NCBI GenBank assembly: GCA_002490315.1
Contig: DLKG01000075.1
Span: 678-25,771 of the forward strand
Origin: Prevotella sp. UBA7594
GTDB taxonomy: Bacteria; Bacteroidota; Bacteroidia; Bacteroidales; Bacteroidaceae
Reading direction: 5' to 3'
Length of the DNA stretch: 25,094 bases
Part shown: positions 7,668 to 15,223 of the stretch, in pieces
Numbering within the stretch: the first letter of the stretch is position 1
Layout of the letters: each line of letters opens with the position of its first letter
Translations under genes and position numbers: made by a program
The notes under the pieces: generated by a model
Database searches by the model: none
The model's input: the letters and a program-made list of their open reading frames with translations, nothing else
Told to the model about the DNA's origin: nothing

Positions 7668-8714
7668 CTATTTTATTCCATTGCGGTTGAGGGCGTCGCT
7701 GTAGCGTTTTGCGTTCTGCAGATGTTCGTCGTAGGTACGTGCGAAATTATGTGTGCCGCTGAAATCTTCCTTTGCACACATGTAGAGATAGTCGTGATGC
7801 ACATGATTGAGCACAGCGTCGATGCCTGCTATAGACGGTATGCGGATAGGTCCTGGCGGGAGTCCGGGATTCTTGTAGGTGTTGTACGGACTCTTTATAT
7901 AGAGGAGGTTGTTGTAGATGCGCTTGAGATCGAAGCGTTTCCATGCGAACTTGATGGTAGGGTCGGCCTGCAAGGGCATTCCATCGGGATACTCTGCATT
8001 GCGGAGCATTAGACGGTTGTAGTACATACCTGCCACCATCGGCTTCTCGGCGTTGTTGGCTGTCTCCTCGTCGACGATGCTTGCAAGCGTAGACACCTCG
8101 ACAGGCGAAAGCTTCATGGCTTCAGCCTTAGACGTGCGCTCATGATTCCAGAACTTGCGATTTTCCTTCTGCATACGTTCAAGGAGTTTCTCTACGCTTA
8201 TGTTCCAGTAGATGTCGTAGGTGTTGGGGATGAACATTGCGGCGATGGTGGCTGTGTCGTAGCCAAGCTTGCGGCATACCGACTCGTCGCTCAGCGCATG
8301 GTAAAGTTCTGTGCTGTCTATCATGAGGCGCTTGGAGAGCTCTGCAGCGAGGCGATCCATTGTGCGCACTGACGGCACGACGACGCTGACGGGCGACTGG
8401 AGTCCATTCTTCATGTGGCGGAAGACGACGAAGGCGCCATCACCCGGACACACGGCATAACGGCCCGTGCGTACATTGTCGGCGTATCCGCTGTGGCGCA
8501 CAAGTGTTCTGAAGCCCACCATGCCCCTGCCTTTTGTTACATCGGAGAGCTTCGCGTACACGGAGTCAGCCGTGTCGTCGTTGTCTATATATACGTAACG
8601 TGTTTCGCCTCCTGTCAACATTGAGGCGAAAAAGTAATAGTAAACCACAGCAAAGATTACCAACAGGCAAAGACCTGCCGGCACGAGGTATTTCCTCTTC
8701 ACATTCTTTTTCAT
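7668..8714 (-). CDS. mltG: Endolytic murein transglycosylase MltG (YceG)
   Basis: Cleaves nascent glycan strands of peptidoglycan and so sets their length; an inner-membrane protein with its catalytic part in the periplasm. From the ATG at 8714 it has 348 residues. A short basic N-terminus (KKNVKRK) leads into one membrane helix near residues 9-30. A LysM-like region follows, then the catalytic YceG core. The signature ASIVDEET (residues 211-218) places the catalytic glutamate at E217, and [12 protein letters not shown] and [10 protein letters not shown] follow as in the family. A frame extended to 8756 is rejected because it overlaps a TTTTG-N19-TACCTTTG promoter. The gene is divergent from the gph-like gene and followed by a hairpin before rfbA. 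Confidence 0.95.
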   Translation of the reverse strand: MKKNVKRKYLVPAGLCLLVIFAVVYYYFFASMLTGGETRYVYIDNDDTADSVYAKLSDVTKGRGMVGFRTLVRHSGYADNVRTGRYAVCPGDGAFVVFRHMKNGLQSPVSVVVPSVRTMDRLAAELSKRLMIDSTELYHALSDESVCRKLGYDTATIAAMFIPNTYDIYWNISVEKLLERMQKENRKFWNHERTSKAEAMKLSPVEVSTLASIVDEETANNAEKPMVAGMYYNRLMLRNAEYPDGMPLQADPTIKFAWKRFDLKRIYNNLLYIKSPYNTYKNPGLPPGPIRIPSIAGIDAVLNHVHHDYLYMCAKEDFSGTHNFARTYDEHLQNAKRYSDALNRNGIK

Positions 8715-8742
8715 GACTTGATATTTGTTTTTTTTGATTATG

Positions 8743-8773
8743 CAAAGGTATGCCAATTATAATTTATAGCAAA
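8743..8773 (-). promoter_or_regulatory. Bacteroidota-type promoter for mltG
   Basis: On the minus strand TTTG (8773-8770) is followed after exactly 19 bases by TACCTTTG (8750-8743), a full match to the TTTG-N19-TAnnTTTG sigma-ABfr consensus. The box ends 28 bases upstream of the mltG ATG. This is one of the two best promoters in the window. Confidence 0.8.
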
Positions 8774-8811
8774 ATAAAATCAGTGTTTTTTCAAGTGTCG
8801 AAATCTTTATG

Positions 8812-8819
8812 TAATTTTG
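8812..8819 (+). promoter_or_regulatory. Predicted -7 box (TAATTTTG) for the gph-like gene
   Basis: TAATTTTG matches TAnnTTTG, 60 bases before the ATG at 8880. Only a T-rich stretch stands at the -33 position. An upstream TTG start at 8817 would overlap this box, which favours the 8880 start. Confidence 0.55.
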
Positions 8820-8879
8820 CAACTGCAAAACAAAAGGAAACAGGATAAACGCCACAAACATTACAACATATATTATATA

Positions 8880-9521
8880 ATGTATAGCACTTATATTTTC
8901 GACCTTGACGGAACTCTTCTGTCAACGCTTGACGATCTTGCAGCAAGCTGCAACTACGCTCTTCGCACTAACAATATGCCAGAGCGTACCATCGACGAAG
9001 TTAGACGATTTGTAGGCAACGGTGTGAAAAAACTCATGGAGCGCGCCATCCCACAGGGTTTGCAGAACGCAAATTTCGAGAAGACCTACTCCGATTTCCG
9101 CAACCACTACATGCAGCATAATCTCGACACTACAAAGCCTTACGACGGCATCATGGACTTGCTTAACGAACTTCATCGCCGTGGCAAGAAAGTGGCAGTG
9201 GTCAGCAACAAGTTCTACGCTGCCACGCAGGAGTTGTGCAAACATTTCTTCGGCAGCACGCTGGTGCCCGTAGCCATCGGCGAACGTGAGGACATACGCA
9301 AGAAGCCGGCTCCCGACACGGTCATTGAGGCTATGAAACAACTCGGCGTAACTGCCGAGGGGGCTGTGTATATAGGCGACAGCGATGTTGACATTGAAAC
9401 GGCACGCAATTCCAGAATGCCTTGCATCAGCGTGCTGTGGGGATTTAGAGACAAAGAATTTCTTCTTGAACACGGGGCAAAGACTTTGGTAGACAAGCCC
9501 ATGGACATTCTCTCCTGTTAG
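8880..9521 (+). CDS. gph: HAD-superfamily phosphatase, phosphoglycolate phosphatase (Gph)-like
   Basis: A cytoplasmic phosphatase of the Gph/PGMB branch of the HAD superfamily, classically hydrolysing 2-phosphoglycolate. From the ATG at 8880 it has 213 residues. Motif I is YIFDLDGTLLSTLDD (D8 nucleophile, D10), with a helical cap domain near 15-85. Motif II is VVSNK, motif III is the lysine pair in IRKKPAPD, and motif IV is YIGDSDVDIETA. The motif order and length fit Gph, but many Bacteroidales paralogues act on other small phosphates or as pyrophosphatases, so the substrate is tentative. The gene is divergent from mltG and followed by about 500 bases without a clear gene. Confidence 0.88.
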   Translation: MYSTYIFDLDGTLLSTLDDLAASCNYALRTNNMPERTIDEVRRFVGNGVKKLMERAIPQGLQNANFEKTYSDFRNHYMQHNLDTTKPYDGIMDLLNELHRRGKKVAVVSNKFYAATQELCKHFFGSTLVPVAIGEREDIRKKPAPDTVIEAMKQLGVTAEGAVYIGDSDVDIETARNSRMPCISVLWGFRDKEFLLEHGAKTLVDKPMDILSC

Positions 9522-9731
9522 AAATCCTAATTATATTGAAGCATAGGAGGAGGAGCAAAGAACAAATATTGTACATGGAGTAAAAAAGTGTTACAAAAGT
9601 TTTTTGCGTTTTAGAATGTCGGGATGCAAAAGAAACGGTGTTTATTGCTCTTCGCGGCTTTTATTTTATGGTCGAATCGAGCACAAACAGCCCTATTCCC
9701 ACGTTTTTATCCTTTCAAAACACTTATTAAT

Positions 9732-9802
9732 GCCAGCCAAAGCGGCGTTTTTCAGTTGATAAAGTGACACTTTAGCTTCTCTAAAGCGCCGCTTTAGCTG
9801 GC
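9732..9802. repeat. Long imperfect inverted repeat with nested palindromes
   Basis: The arms GCCAGCCAAAGCGGCG (9732-9747) and CGCCGCTTTAGCTGGC (9787-9802) pair over 16 positions with one mismatch. Inside the loop, AAAGTGACACTTT (9761-9773) is itself a palindrome, and CTTTAG...CTAAAG can pair across 5 bases. It could form a branched structure. It may be a terminator shared by two convergent genes, but it lies more than 200 bases from either stop codon, so a dispersed repeat is as likely. Confidence 0.6.
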
Positions 9803-9929
9803 GTTCGACATTGCACACAAAAGCGTCTACAACGACAAGCAGTTGGCGCACAGCGCCTTCCGCCTGCACATCAAAAACTGCAAAAAAATGCCCAAGAGGC
9901 TATTCTGTCTGAAGAGAAGGCAGTTTTAG
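9798..9929 (+). pseudogene. Possible gene remnant, 43 codons without ATG start
   Basis: Between a TAG at 9795 and a TAG at 9927 one frame stays open for 43 codons with a codon choice like that of neighbouring real genes (TTC GAC ATT, GTC TAC AAC GAC AAG, CGC CTG CAC ATC). The peptide includes HKSVYNDKQLAHSAFRLHIK and ends in a basic tail. It has no start codon at its head and begins inside the right arm of the hairpin. I do not recognise it. It may be the tail of a decayed gene or a chance frame. Confidence 0.25.
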
Positions 9930-10019
9930 ACAACCAGAGATGCAAATATCCGACAAGAATCCGTCATTCCGTCACTCGAAATTCCGGAGAAATCCAAAAT
10001 AAATTCTTACGTTCAACAG

Positions 10020-11264
10020 CTACTCATAGCGGATGGCTTCAATCGGGTCGAGTTGTGCAGCTTTCTTTGCCGGATACCATCCGAAGAACACTCCTGTGAA
10101 TGTGCAGACGGCGAAGCTCATTATGATGCTCCATGGCTGTATGTATATAGGCCAATGGGCAATAAGCTTCACGGCATAGGACGAGCCGACGCCAAGTGCC
10201 ACTCCGATAAGTCCACCTGTCACACTGAGCAGGATTGCCTCGATGAGAAACTGGTTGAGAATGTCGACGCCACGCGCTCCGACGCTCATGCGCAAGCCAA
10301 TCTCGCGCGTACGCTCCGTAACACTCACGTACATGATGTTCATGATTCCGATGCCGCCCACGATGAGCGATATGCCAGCGACACATCCGAGGAGGATGGT
10401 CATCATGTCGGTAGTGGAGTTCATCATGCTTGCCAGCTCTTCCTGCGAGCGTATATTGAAGTCGTCGTCGTCAGCGTTCTGCGTGTCGGTGGCATCCTTC
10501 AGTTTATGGTTGCGGCGAAGTATTGTCGTAATCTCGTCGATAGCCTTGTCGGTGAGTCCTTCCGTGATGGCAGAGCAAGTTATGCCGCCGAGGTAAGTTT
10601 GGGCGAGAATACGCTTCATTACCGTCGTATATGGAGCAATTGCGAGGTCATCCTGGTCCATACCCATCGAGTTGTAGCCTTTCTTCTTGAGCACGCCAAT
10701 CACTCGGAACGGAATAGAGTTGAAGCGCACCACCTTTCCAACAGGATCGCTACCGTCAGGGAAGAGATTGTCGACGATAGTCTGTCCGAGCACGCACACC
10801 TTCGAACTTGCCTTGATGTCGGCGTCGGTAAACATTTCACCCTCGTCAACGGATAGTTGGCGGATGTCGAGATAGTCCTGGTTGACACCATAGATGGACG
10901 ACGGCGTGTTATTGTTGCCGTAGATCCATTGTCCGCTGCTGTTCACCGTCGGACTAATGCCTTTGATGAAATTGCACTCGTCCTTTATTGTCTGATAGTC
11001 TGCCATCTTCAGCGTCTCCATTGACGATGCGTCCTGGCGTACTCCTCCAGGCCCGCGACGGTCGGCTCCCGGACTAATCATTATCATGTTAGAGCCCATC
11101 TCTGCGATGTTGGCCTGTATGCTCTTCTTCGAGCCCTGTCCGATGGCAAGCATCGTGATGACCGATGCCACACCGATGATGATGCCAAGGGCTGTGAGGA
11201 AGGAACGCAACTTATTGGCGGCAATCGCACGTAGGGCTATTTTGAATAAGTTACTATAGTTCAC
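10020..11264 (-). CDS. MacB-type ABC transporter permease
   Basis: Inner-membrane subunit of a MacB-like ABC exporter, which couples cytoplasmic ATP hydrolysis to extrusion of substrate through a TolC-type channel. The protein has 414 residues. A first membrane helix near 20-42 carries LTALGIIIGVASVITMLAIG. A large periplasmic MacB_PCD domain (about 45-285) follows. The C-terminal FtsX domain with three helices contains VGGIGIMNIMYVSVTERTRE near 305-325 and ends PAKKAAQLDPIEAIRYE. This is the MacB permease half; the ATPase is the separate gene just upstream, 40 bases away. It is the last gene of the operon tolC - adaptor - ATPase - permease. The substrate (macrolide, peptide, toxin or lipid) cannot be inferred. 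Confidence 0.93.
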   Translation of the reverse strand: MNYSNLFKIALRAIAANKLRSFLTALGIIIGVASVITMLAIGQGSKKSIQANIAEMGSNMIMISPGADRRGPGGVRQDASSMETLKMADYQTIKDECNFIKGISPTVNSSGQWIYGNNNTPSSIYGVNQDYLDIRQLSVDEGEMFTDADIKASSKVCVLGQTIVDNLFPDGSDPVGKVVRFNSIPFRVIGVLKKKGYNSMGMDQDDLAIAPYTTVMKRILAQTYLGGITCSAITEGLTDKAIDEITTILRRNHKLKDATDTQNADDDDFNIRSQEELASMMNSTTDMMTILLGCVAGISLIVGGIGIMNIMYVSVTERTREIGLRMSVGARGVDILNQFLIEAILLSVTGGLIGVALGVGSSYAVKLIAHWPIYIQPWSIIMSFAVCTFTGVFFGWYPAKKAAQLDPIEAIRYE

Positions 11265-11304
11265 GTTCTTAAGTTTTTTAAATGTTAAGTGTCAAACATT
11301 AAAG

Positions 11305-12057
11305 TTATTCATCCGAATTAGCAGGTAGCGCCGCCAGTCCGTCGGCTGCCGAGAGGATATTGTGGTTGTATTCGTCGCTAATCACGTGGCCGTCGCGCAG
11401 CATGATATTGCGTGAGGAGTAATTGGCAATGTCTGGGTTGTGAGTCACGAAGATGATAGTGCGTCCGGCGGCATGAAGCTTTTGGAAGAGGATGAGTATC
11501 TCAAACGACGTGCGCGTGTCGAGATTTCCCGTCGCCTCATCGGCGAGAATCACGGCAGGGTCGTTCACCAGTGCGCGGGCTATCGCCACACGCTGCATCT
11601 GTCCGCCCGACATTTGGTTTGACTTATGATAGAGTCGCTCGCCGAGTCCAACGGCTTGCAATGCCTTAATGGCACGCTCCTGCCGTTCCTTCGCGCTTAT
11701 GTCAGGATTGTACATCAGCGGCAGTTCAACGTTTTCCACACTTGTCGTCTTCGGCAAGAGATTGTAGTTCTGAAATATGAAGCCAATCTTACGGTTGCGC
11801 AGTACGGCGCGCTGCGACTTCGACATCTTTCTCACCGATACGCCGTCGAGATAGTACTCGCCCGACGTTGGCGTGTCGAGACAACCGAGCTGATTTAGCA
11901 GTGTCGACTTACCCGAACCTGACTTACCCATGATGGTTACGAATTCGCCCTCGTATATCTTGAACGAAACTCCACGCAAGGCATGCACCGTCTCGTCGCC
12001 CACGACGAAATCGCGCTTCACGTTGTCGAGTTCTATTACTACTTTCTTTTCGTCCAT
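11305..12057 (-). CDS. ABC transporter ATP-binding protein (MacB/LolD type)
   Basis: The cytoplasmic ATPase that powers the adjacent MacB-type permease. It has 250 residues with all ABC motifs intact: Walker A GKSGSGKST (44-52), Q-loop FIFQNYNLLP (Q96), signature MSGGQMQRVA (149-158), Walker B VILADEATGNLD (catalytic E174) and the H-loop VTHN (H206). The YNLLPKTTSVENVELPL stretch is typical of the MacB/LolD/FtsE branch. A short C-terminal extension (about 225-250) follows the fold. The ATG at 12057 lies 134 bases downstream of the adaptor gene and no strong promoter was seen there, so it is probably read from the tolC promoter. Confidence 0.95.
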   Translation of the reverse strand: MDEKKVVIELDNVKRDFVVGDETVHALRGVSFKIYEGEFVTIMGKSGSGKSTLLNQLGCLDTPTSGEYYLDGVSVRKMSKSQRAVLRNRKIGFIFQNYNLLPKTTSVENVELPLMYNPDISAKERQERAIKALQAVGLGERLYHKSNQMSGGQMQRVAIARALVNDPAVILADEATGNLDTRTSFEILILFQKLHAAGRTIIFVTHNPDIANYSSRNIMLRDGHVISDEYNHNILSAADGLAALPANSDE

Positions 12058-12191
12058 AATATAATGAGTCCCTCCTCCAACCGCCTTTGGACATCTTGCT
12101 CCTTCATCAGTGGAATAAGAGCAACGTCCTTTGCGGTTAGAGGGAAGACAGAGTTTTAAGAGTTTTTTATAAGTTGTTTATGAATTCTCCT

Positions 12192-13376
12192 TTACTTTTT
12201 CTTTCCCGGAGGGCCTGGGGCGAACGGACTGCTCTCGCCGCTTCCATCTGGCTGCGACTTGTCGTCGTCGGTTCCTACTACGCTAAGCCCCGTCACAACC
12301 TTTGTGCCGGCAGGTACTCCGCTTAGAATCTGTGTGTTGGTGCCGTCGCTCATACCTACGTTCACCTTGTGGGCTACGATGGAATTGCCCTCTATTGTCC
12401 ACACCTTGTTCTTTGCATTACCCGTTTGGTCCACAATCTTCATCTTGCCAACAGTCTCCTTCTGCGGAGTGAAGCGCAGTGCTTTCGACGGAGTGGAGAG
12501 CACGCCCTTGCGTTCAGCTGTAAAGATTGTAACATTGGCGGTCAGACCTGGCTTGAGTTTCAAATCGGCATTTGGAGCAGAGATCACCACTTCGTAGGTG
12601 ACGACGTTGTTGGTTGTGGTTGCTTCCTGGCGCACCTGCTTAACGGTACCCTCGAAGGTGTCGTCAGGGTAGGCATCAACCGTGAACGAAACGCGCTCGC
12701 CTTCCTTCACGTCGCCTATGTCTGCCTCGTCTACGTCAGCCACAACCTGCATATTTGTAAGATCTTGCGCTATCGTGAAGAGCTCTGGCGTAGAGAAACT
12801 TGCAGCCACGGTCTGTCCTTCCTCCACCGACTTCGAGAGCACCACGCCGTCGATAGGCGACGTGATGGTAGCGTAGCCGAGATTTGTCTGTGCACGCTGC
12901 ACCTCCTCCCTCGCCGACGCCACTTGCTCCTTTGCCTGCTTATAGCTGAGCTGTGCGTTGTCGAATTCCTCGGCGGCAACAAGTCCCTTCTGAAAGAGCG
13001 CCTTGTAGCGATTGAAATTGGCAGTTTGGAAATTGAGCTGGCTCTGCGCATTGGCGAGTTGCGCCTTTGCAGTGTTGAGCTGACTCATGAGGTTGGTCTT
13101 GTCGAGTTCGGCAATGACCTGTCCTTTCTTTACTACGGAGTTGTAGTCGACGTAGAGTTTGCTGACGATGCCGCTCACCTGCGTACCCACCGTCACTGAC
13201 GTTACGGGTTCAATGGTGCCCGTGGCTGTGATACTGTTCTGAATGTTTGCCGGCGCAATGGCTGCCGTGTCAAACGAAATCTGCTGTTCTTTCTTGCCGC
13301 CCGACATAATCCAAACGGCAATAGCGGCTATGATGACAACTGCCACCAATAACCATACTTTACTTAATTTTTTCAT
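12192..13376 (-). CDS. MacA/HlyD-family periplasmic adaptor (membrane fusion protein)
   Basis: Bridges the inner-membrane ABC pump and the outer-membrane channel. From the ATG at 13376 it has 394 residues. An N-terminal membrane anchor lies near residues 7-27 (VWLLVAVVIIAAIAVWIM). A lipoyl/barrel-sandwich half carries GTQVSGIVSKLYVDYNSVVK. A long coiled-coil hairpin rich in Ala, Gln and Lys runs near 95-160. The second lipoyl half reads TITSPIDGVVLSKSVEEGQT, and beta-barrel and membrane-proximal domains follow. A Gly/Pro/Ser-rich tail ends PGPPGKKK. The in-frame extension to 13436 is rejected, because ATG 13376 directly precedes the basic residues and the helix. It follows tolC after a 90-base gap that contains a repeat-like hairpin. 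Confidence 0.94.
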   Translation of the reverse strand: MKKLSKVWLLVAVVIIAAIAVWIMSGGKKEQQISFDTAAIAPANIQNSITATGTIEPVTSVTVGTQVSGIVSKLYVDYNSVVKKGQVIAELDKTNLMSQLNTAKAQLANAQSQLNFQTANFNRYKALFQKGLVAAEEFDNAQLSYKQAKEQVASAREEVQRAQTNLGYATITSPIDGVVLSKSVEEGQTVAASFSTPELFTIAQDLTNMQVVADVDEADIGDVKEGERVSFTVDAYPDDTFEGTVKQVRQEATTTNNVVTYEVVISAPNADLKLKPGLTANVTIFTAERKGVLSTPSKALRFTPQKETVGKMKIVDQTGNAKNKVWTIEGNSIVAHKVNVGMSDGTNTQILSGVPAGTKVVTGLSVVGTDDDKSQPDGSGESSPFAPGPPGKKK

Positions 13377-13426
13377 TATCTCTCTATTGTTATTTTTCCT
13401 TATACATTCACAAGAAAAGCCTACTG

Positions 13427-13461
13427 CCCCTCCCAAGAATTTGGGAGAGGCTGGGATGAGG
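13427..13461. repeat. Short hairpin element between tolC and the adaptor gene, probably a dispersed repeat
   Basis: CTCCCAA (13430-13436) and TTGGGAG (13441-13447) form a 7-bp stem with a 4-base loop, embedded in a C-rich/G-rich run that continues GAGGCTGGGATGAGG. This wording closely resembles a short CTCCC..GGGAG intergenic repeat that, from general knowledge, recurs in many Bacteroidota genomes. It lies inside an operon, 4 bases from the tolC stop codon on the minus strand, and lacks a T-run, so it may act as an mRNA processing or attenuation hairpin or do nothing. Confidence 0.5.
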
Positions 13462-13465
13462 TCGT

Positions 13466-14809
13466 TTATTTTATCTCTCCTGACTTATAGAACTCAAGCA
13501 TCTTCAGATTGAGTATCGTGAGATACTTGCTCTGCAGCTCGTTCTGCTGCGCCTGAAGCAGATTGGTCTTGCCTGTCATGAGCTCCACGATGTTCTTCAG
13601 TCCCTGCTTGAACTGCTCGGAGAGCAACTCGTAGCTTGCCTCTGCACTCTCTGTAGAGACACGTGCAGCCTTAAACTTGTTTTGGTTGGTGACAGCCTGC
13701 AGCCAATAGTTCTCCACTGTTGAATAGAGCGTGGTCTGCTTGTCCTGAAGGTCGAGCAGATAGTTCTGTTTCTGTATCATCGCCTTGTTGACGGCAGTCT
13801 TCGTCTGCCTGTTGTCAAAAATTGGGATACTTACCGTGACGCCTCCGCCCAAATTAAAATTACTCTTCATCTGCGTGCCCCAACCATTGTTGCTCATCGA
13901 CGTTGTAGATGTGGAAACACCTGCGTTCAGGCTGACCGTCGGCATTCTTCCCGCCTTGGCTATCTTCACGCTGAGGTCGCTGCTCTCGATGCCGAGTCGG
14001 GCGCTCTTGATTTCCGGACGTTGCTCAACCGACGCCGTGTAGACGTCATTTAAAGCAGGCACAGCCGCAAGAGCCATCTCGTCGGTGGTGGCAGGCACTG
14101 CCACATCAAACTCGTTGTCGTCGGCTATCTGAAGGAGTTGTTTCAGCTGCCGTTTGTAGTTGCGCAGGTTGCTCTCCGCCTCCACAATAGCATACTCGTC
14201 TTGAGCGCGTTGAGCGGTGAGTTGGGCGAGGTCGGCGCGACTCATCTTGCCAACGTTCACCATAGTCTTGCCCCTTTCCTCGTTGGCCTTACTCGTAGCG
14301 AGGCTCTCGCGGCTGACGCCGATGGCATCGTTGGAGTAGAGAATCTGCACGTAGAGCTGCGCTATCTGCTCCAGCACGCTATTGGCTGTTGAAGCTGAGT
14401 CGAGGCGTGCCTGCTCAGCCGTGAGGCGGTTGAGCTTCACGGTCTTCGTGTTCTTGCCACCATTCCATACAGTCCAGTTGCCCATAAGCGAATATGATCC
14501 GTTATAGTACACTTTGTCGACACCCGACTGCACATAACCGTCAGTGACGGTAGCACGCCCGGTCTCCGGCCACGGCGTGTAGTTGACGTTCTGCGACGTG
14601 GAGAAACTTAACGACGGCAACAGAAGCGCTTGACTTTGCTTGACATCCTCAAGTGCAGAATATTCCTGCAGCTTAGCTTTTTGGAGCTGAATGTTGTTTG
14701 CCAGGGCGTAGTCAATACAATCTCTGAGCGACCACTGCTTCGCTTCACATTCTGCCGAAAGCGAAAGCATAAACAAGCCTGCCAAACAGCCCATTCCAAT
14801 CTTTTTCAT
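13466..14809 (-). CDS. TolC-family outer membrane efflux protein
   Basis: Outer-membrane channel of the tripartite exporter, forming the exit duct. The protein has 447 residues, usual for Bacteroidales TolC homologues. It begins with a signal peptide (MKKIGMGCLAGLFMLSLS, cleavage probably after AECEA, near residue 23). Two OEP repeats follow, each opening with long amphipathic helices: WSLRDCIDYALANNIQLQKA at about 26-45 and a second repeat beginning near 230 (EIKSARLGIESSDLSVKIAK). The ATG at 14809 fits the signal peptide. It is the first gene of the four-gene efflux operon. A TATCTTTG box lies about 220 bases upstream in an AT-rich leader, just beside phased direct repeats. Confidence 0.94.
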   Translation of the reverse strand: MKKIGMGCLAGLFMLSLSAECEAKQWSLRDCIDYALANNIQLQKAKLQEYSALEDVKQSQALLLPSLSFSTSQNVNYTPWPETGRATVTDGYVQSGVDKVYYNGSYSLMGNWTVWNGGKNTKTVKLNRLTAEQARLDSASTANSVLEQIAQLYVQILYSNDAIGVSRESLATSKANEERGKTMVNVGKMSRADLAQLTAQRAQDEYAIVEAESNLRNYKRQLKQLLQIADDNEFDVAVPATTDEMALAAVPALNDVYTASVEQRPEIKSARLGIESSDLSVKIAKAGRMPTVSLNAGVSTSTTSMSNNGWGTQMKSNFNLGGGVTVSIPIFDNRQTKTAVNKAMIQKQNYLLDLQDKQTTLYSTVENYWLQAVTNQNKFKAARVSTESAEASYELLSEQFKQGLKNIVELMTGKTNLLQAQQNELQSKYLTILNLKMLEFYKSGEIK

Positions 14810-15031
14810 ACGTTAATGCGGTTTTAATAATAATGTTCTTTTTCCTAATCTTTTATATACTCTCTTAAATTCTGAACTTACAAAAGTTCAATAATACATT
14901 CCTACATATTTATATATGTATCTATTCATATTTAAATAATATATATCTCTATATTCAAATAATACATTTATCCTATAGTTAATTGCGACTTCTGTTTATT
15001 AGATTTAAAATGATGACAAAAAGTTTATTCG

Positions 15032-15039
15032 CAAAGATA
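15032..15039 (-). promoter_or_regulatory. Predicted -7 box (TATCTTTG) for the efflux operon
   Basis: The minus strand reads TATCTTTGC, a match to TAnnTTTG. It implies a 5' leader of about 215-220 bases for tolC, which is long. The -33 position is weak, and the direct repeats begin 24 bases further upstream. Confidence 0.45.
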
Positions 15040-15062
15040 AGAATTAACAAAAGTTTTCATTT

Positions 15063-15118
15063 ACGACACACTAAATGATTTTGCACGACACACTAAATGA
15101 TTTGCACAACGTACTAAA
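15063..15118. repeat. Phased direct repeats, candidate operator
   Basis: Two contiguous copies of a unit beginning ACGACACACTAAATGATTT: 22 bases at 15063-15084 and 21 bases at 15085-15105, the second lacking one T. A degenerate third copy (ACAACGTACTAAA) follows at 15106-15118. The period of 21-22 bases is two helical turns, as expected for a regulator binding one face of DNA. They lie between the two divergent promoter boxes. Confidence 0.75.
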
Positions 15119-15143
15119 ATAAATTAAAAGAGACTGACAAATA

Positions 15144-15173
15144 CTGCCATCAGCATAAAAATCATTAACTTTG
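15144..15173 (+). promoter_or_regulatory. Predicted promoter for the GH84 gene
   Basis: CTG (15144-15146) and TAACTTTG (15166-15173) are separated by 19 bases, near the Bacteroidota TTTG-N19-TAnnTTTG pattern. The expected start of transcription is about 45 bases before the ATG at 15224. Confidence 0.65.
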
Positions 15174-15223
15174 TACAAAATACGACTACAAAAGAATTTA
15201 CTGAAAACAAAAAAAATACCACA

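Larger units (their letters stand above)
9522..10019. other. Gene-free spacer between convergent genes
   Basis: About 500 bases separate the convergent ends of the gph-like gene and the ABC permease gene. I see no convincing complete gene. The spacer holds a long hairpin (9732-9802) and a 43-codon open stretch without an ATG (9798-9929) whose codons look like those of local genes. It also holds a 47-codon ATG frame (9616-9759) that looks unlike a protein. Such a long gap between converging genes suggests a degraded gene or an inserted repeat. Confidence 0.6.
14810..15223. promoter_or_regulatory. AT-rich divergent control region between tolC and the GH84 gene
   Basis: These 414 bases have no credible gene. 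They contain a TATCTTTG box facing tolC (15032-15039), a TAACTTTG box facing the GH84 gene (15166-15173), and two to three phased direct repeats (15063-15118) between them. An AT palindrome (ACATAT-TTAT-ATATGT) sits within the long tolC leader. The arrangement suggests a shared operator region. Confidence 0.6.

Noticed and set aside
9616..9759. 47-codon ATG frame in the spacer after the gph-like gene
   Set aside because: No ribosome site, composition unlike neighbours, and its end runs into the left hairpin arm.
10020..14809. Possible RND-type multidrug efflux operon
   Set aside because: The pump genes are an ABC ATPase with intact Walker and signature motifs and a MacB/FtsX permease; there is no RND transporter gene.
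14880..14960. AT-rich palindromic stretch that might suggest an origin or an RNA gene
   Set aside because: Only low-complexity AT repeats and one 6-bp-stem hairpin are present, with no DnaA-box array and no tRNA-like cloverleaf.
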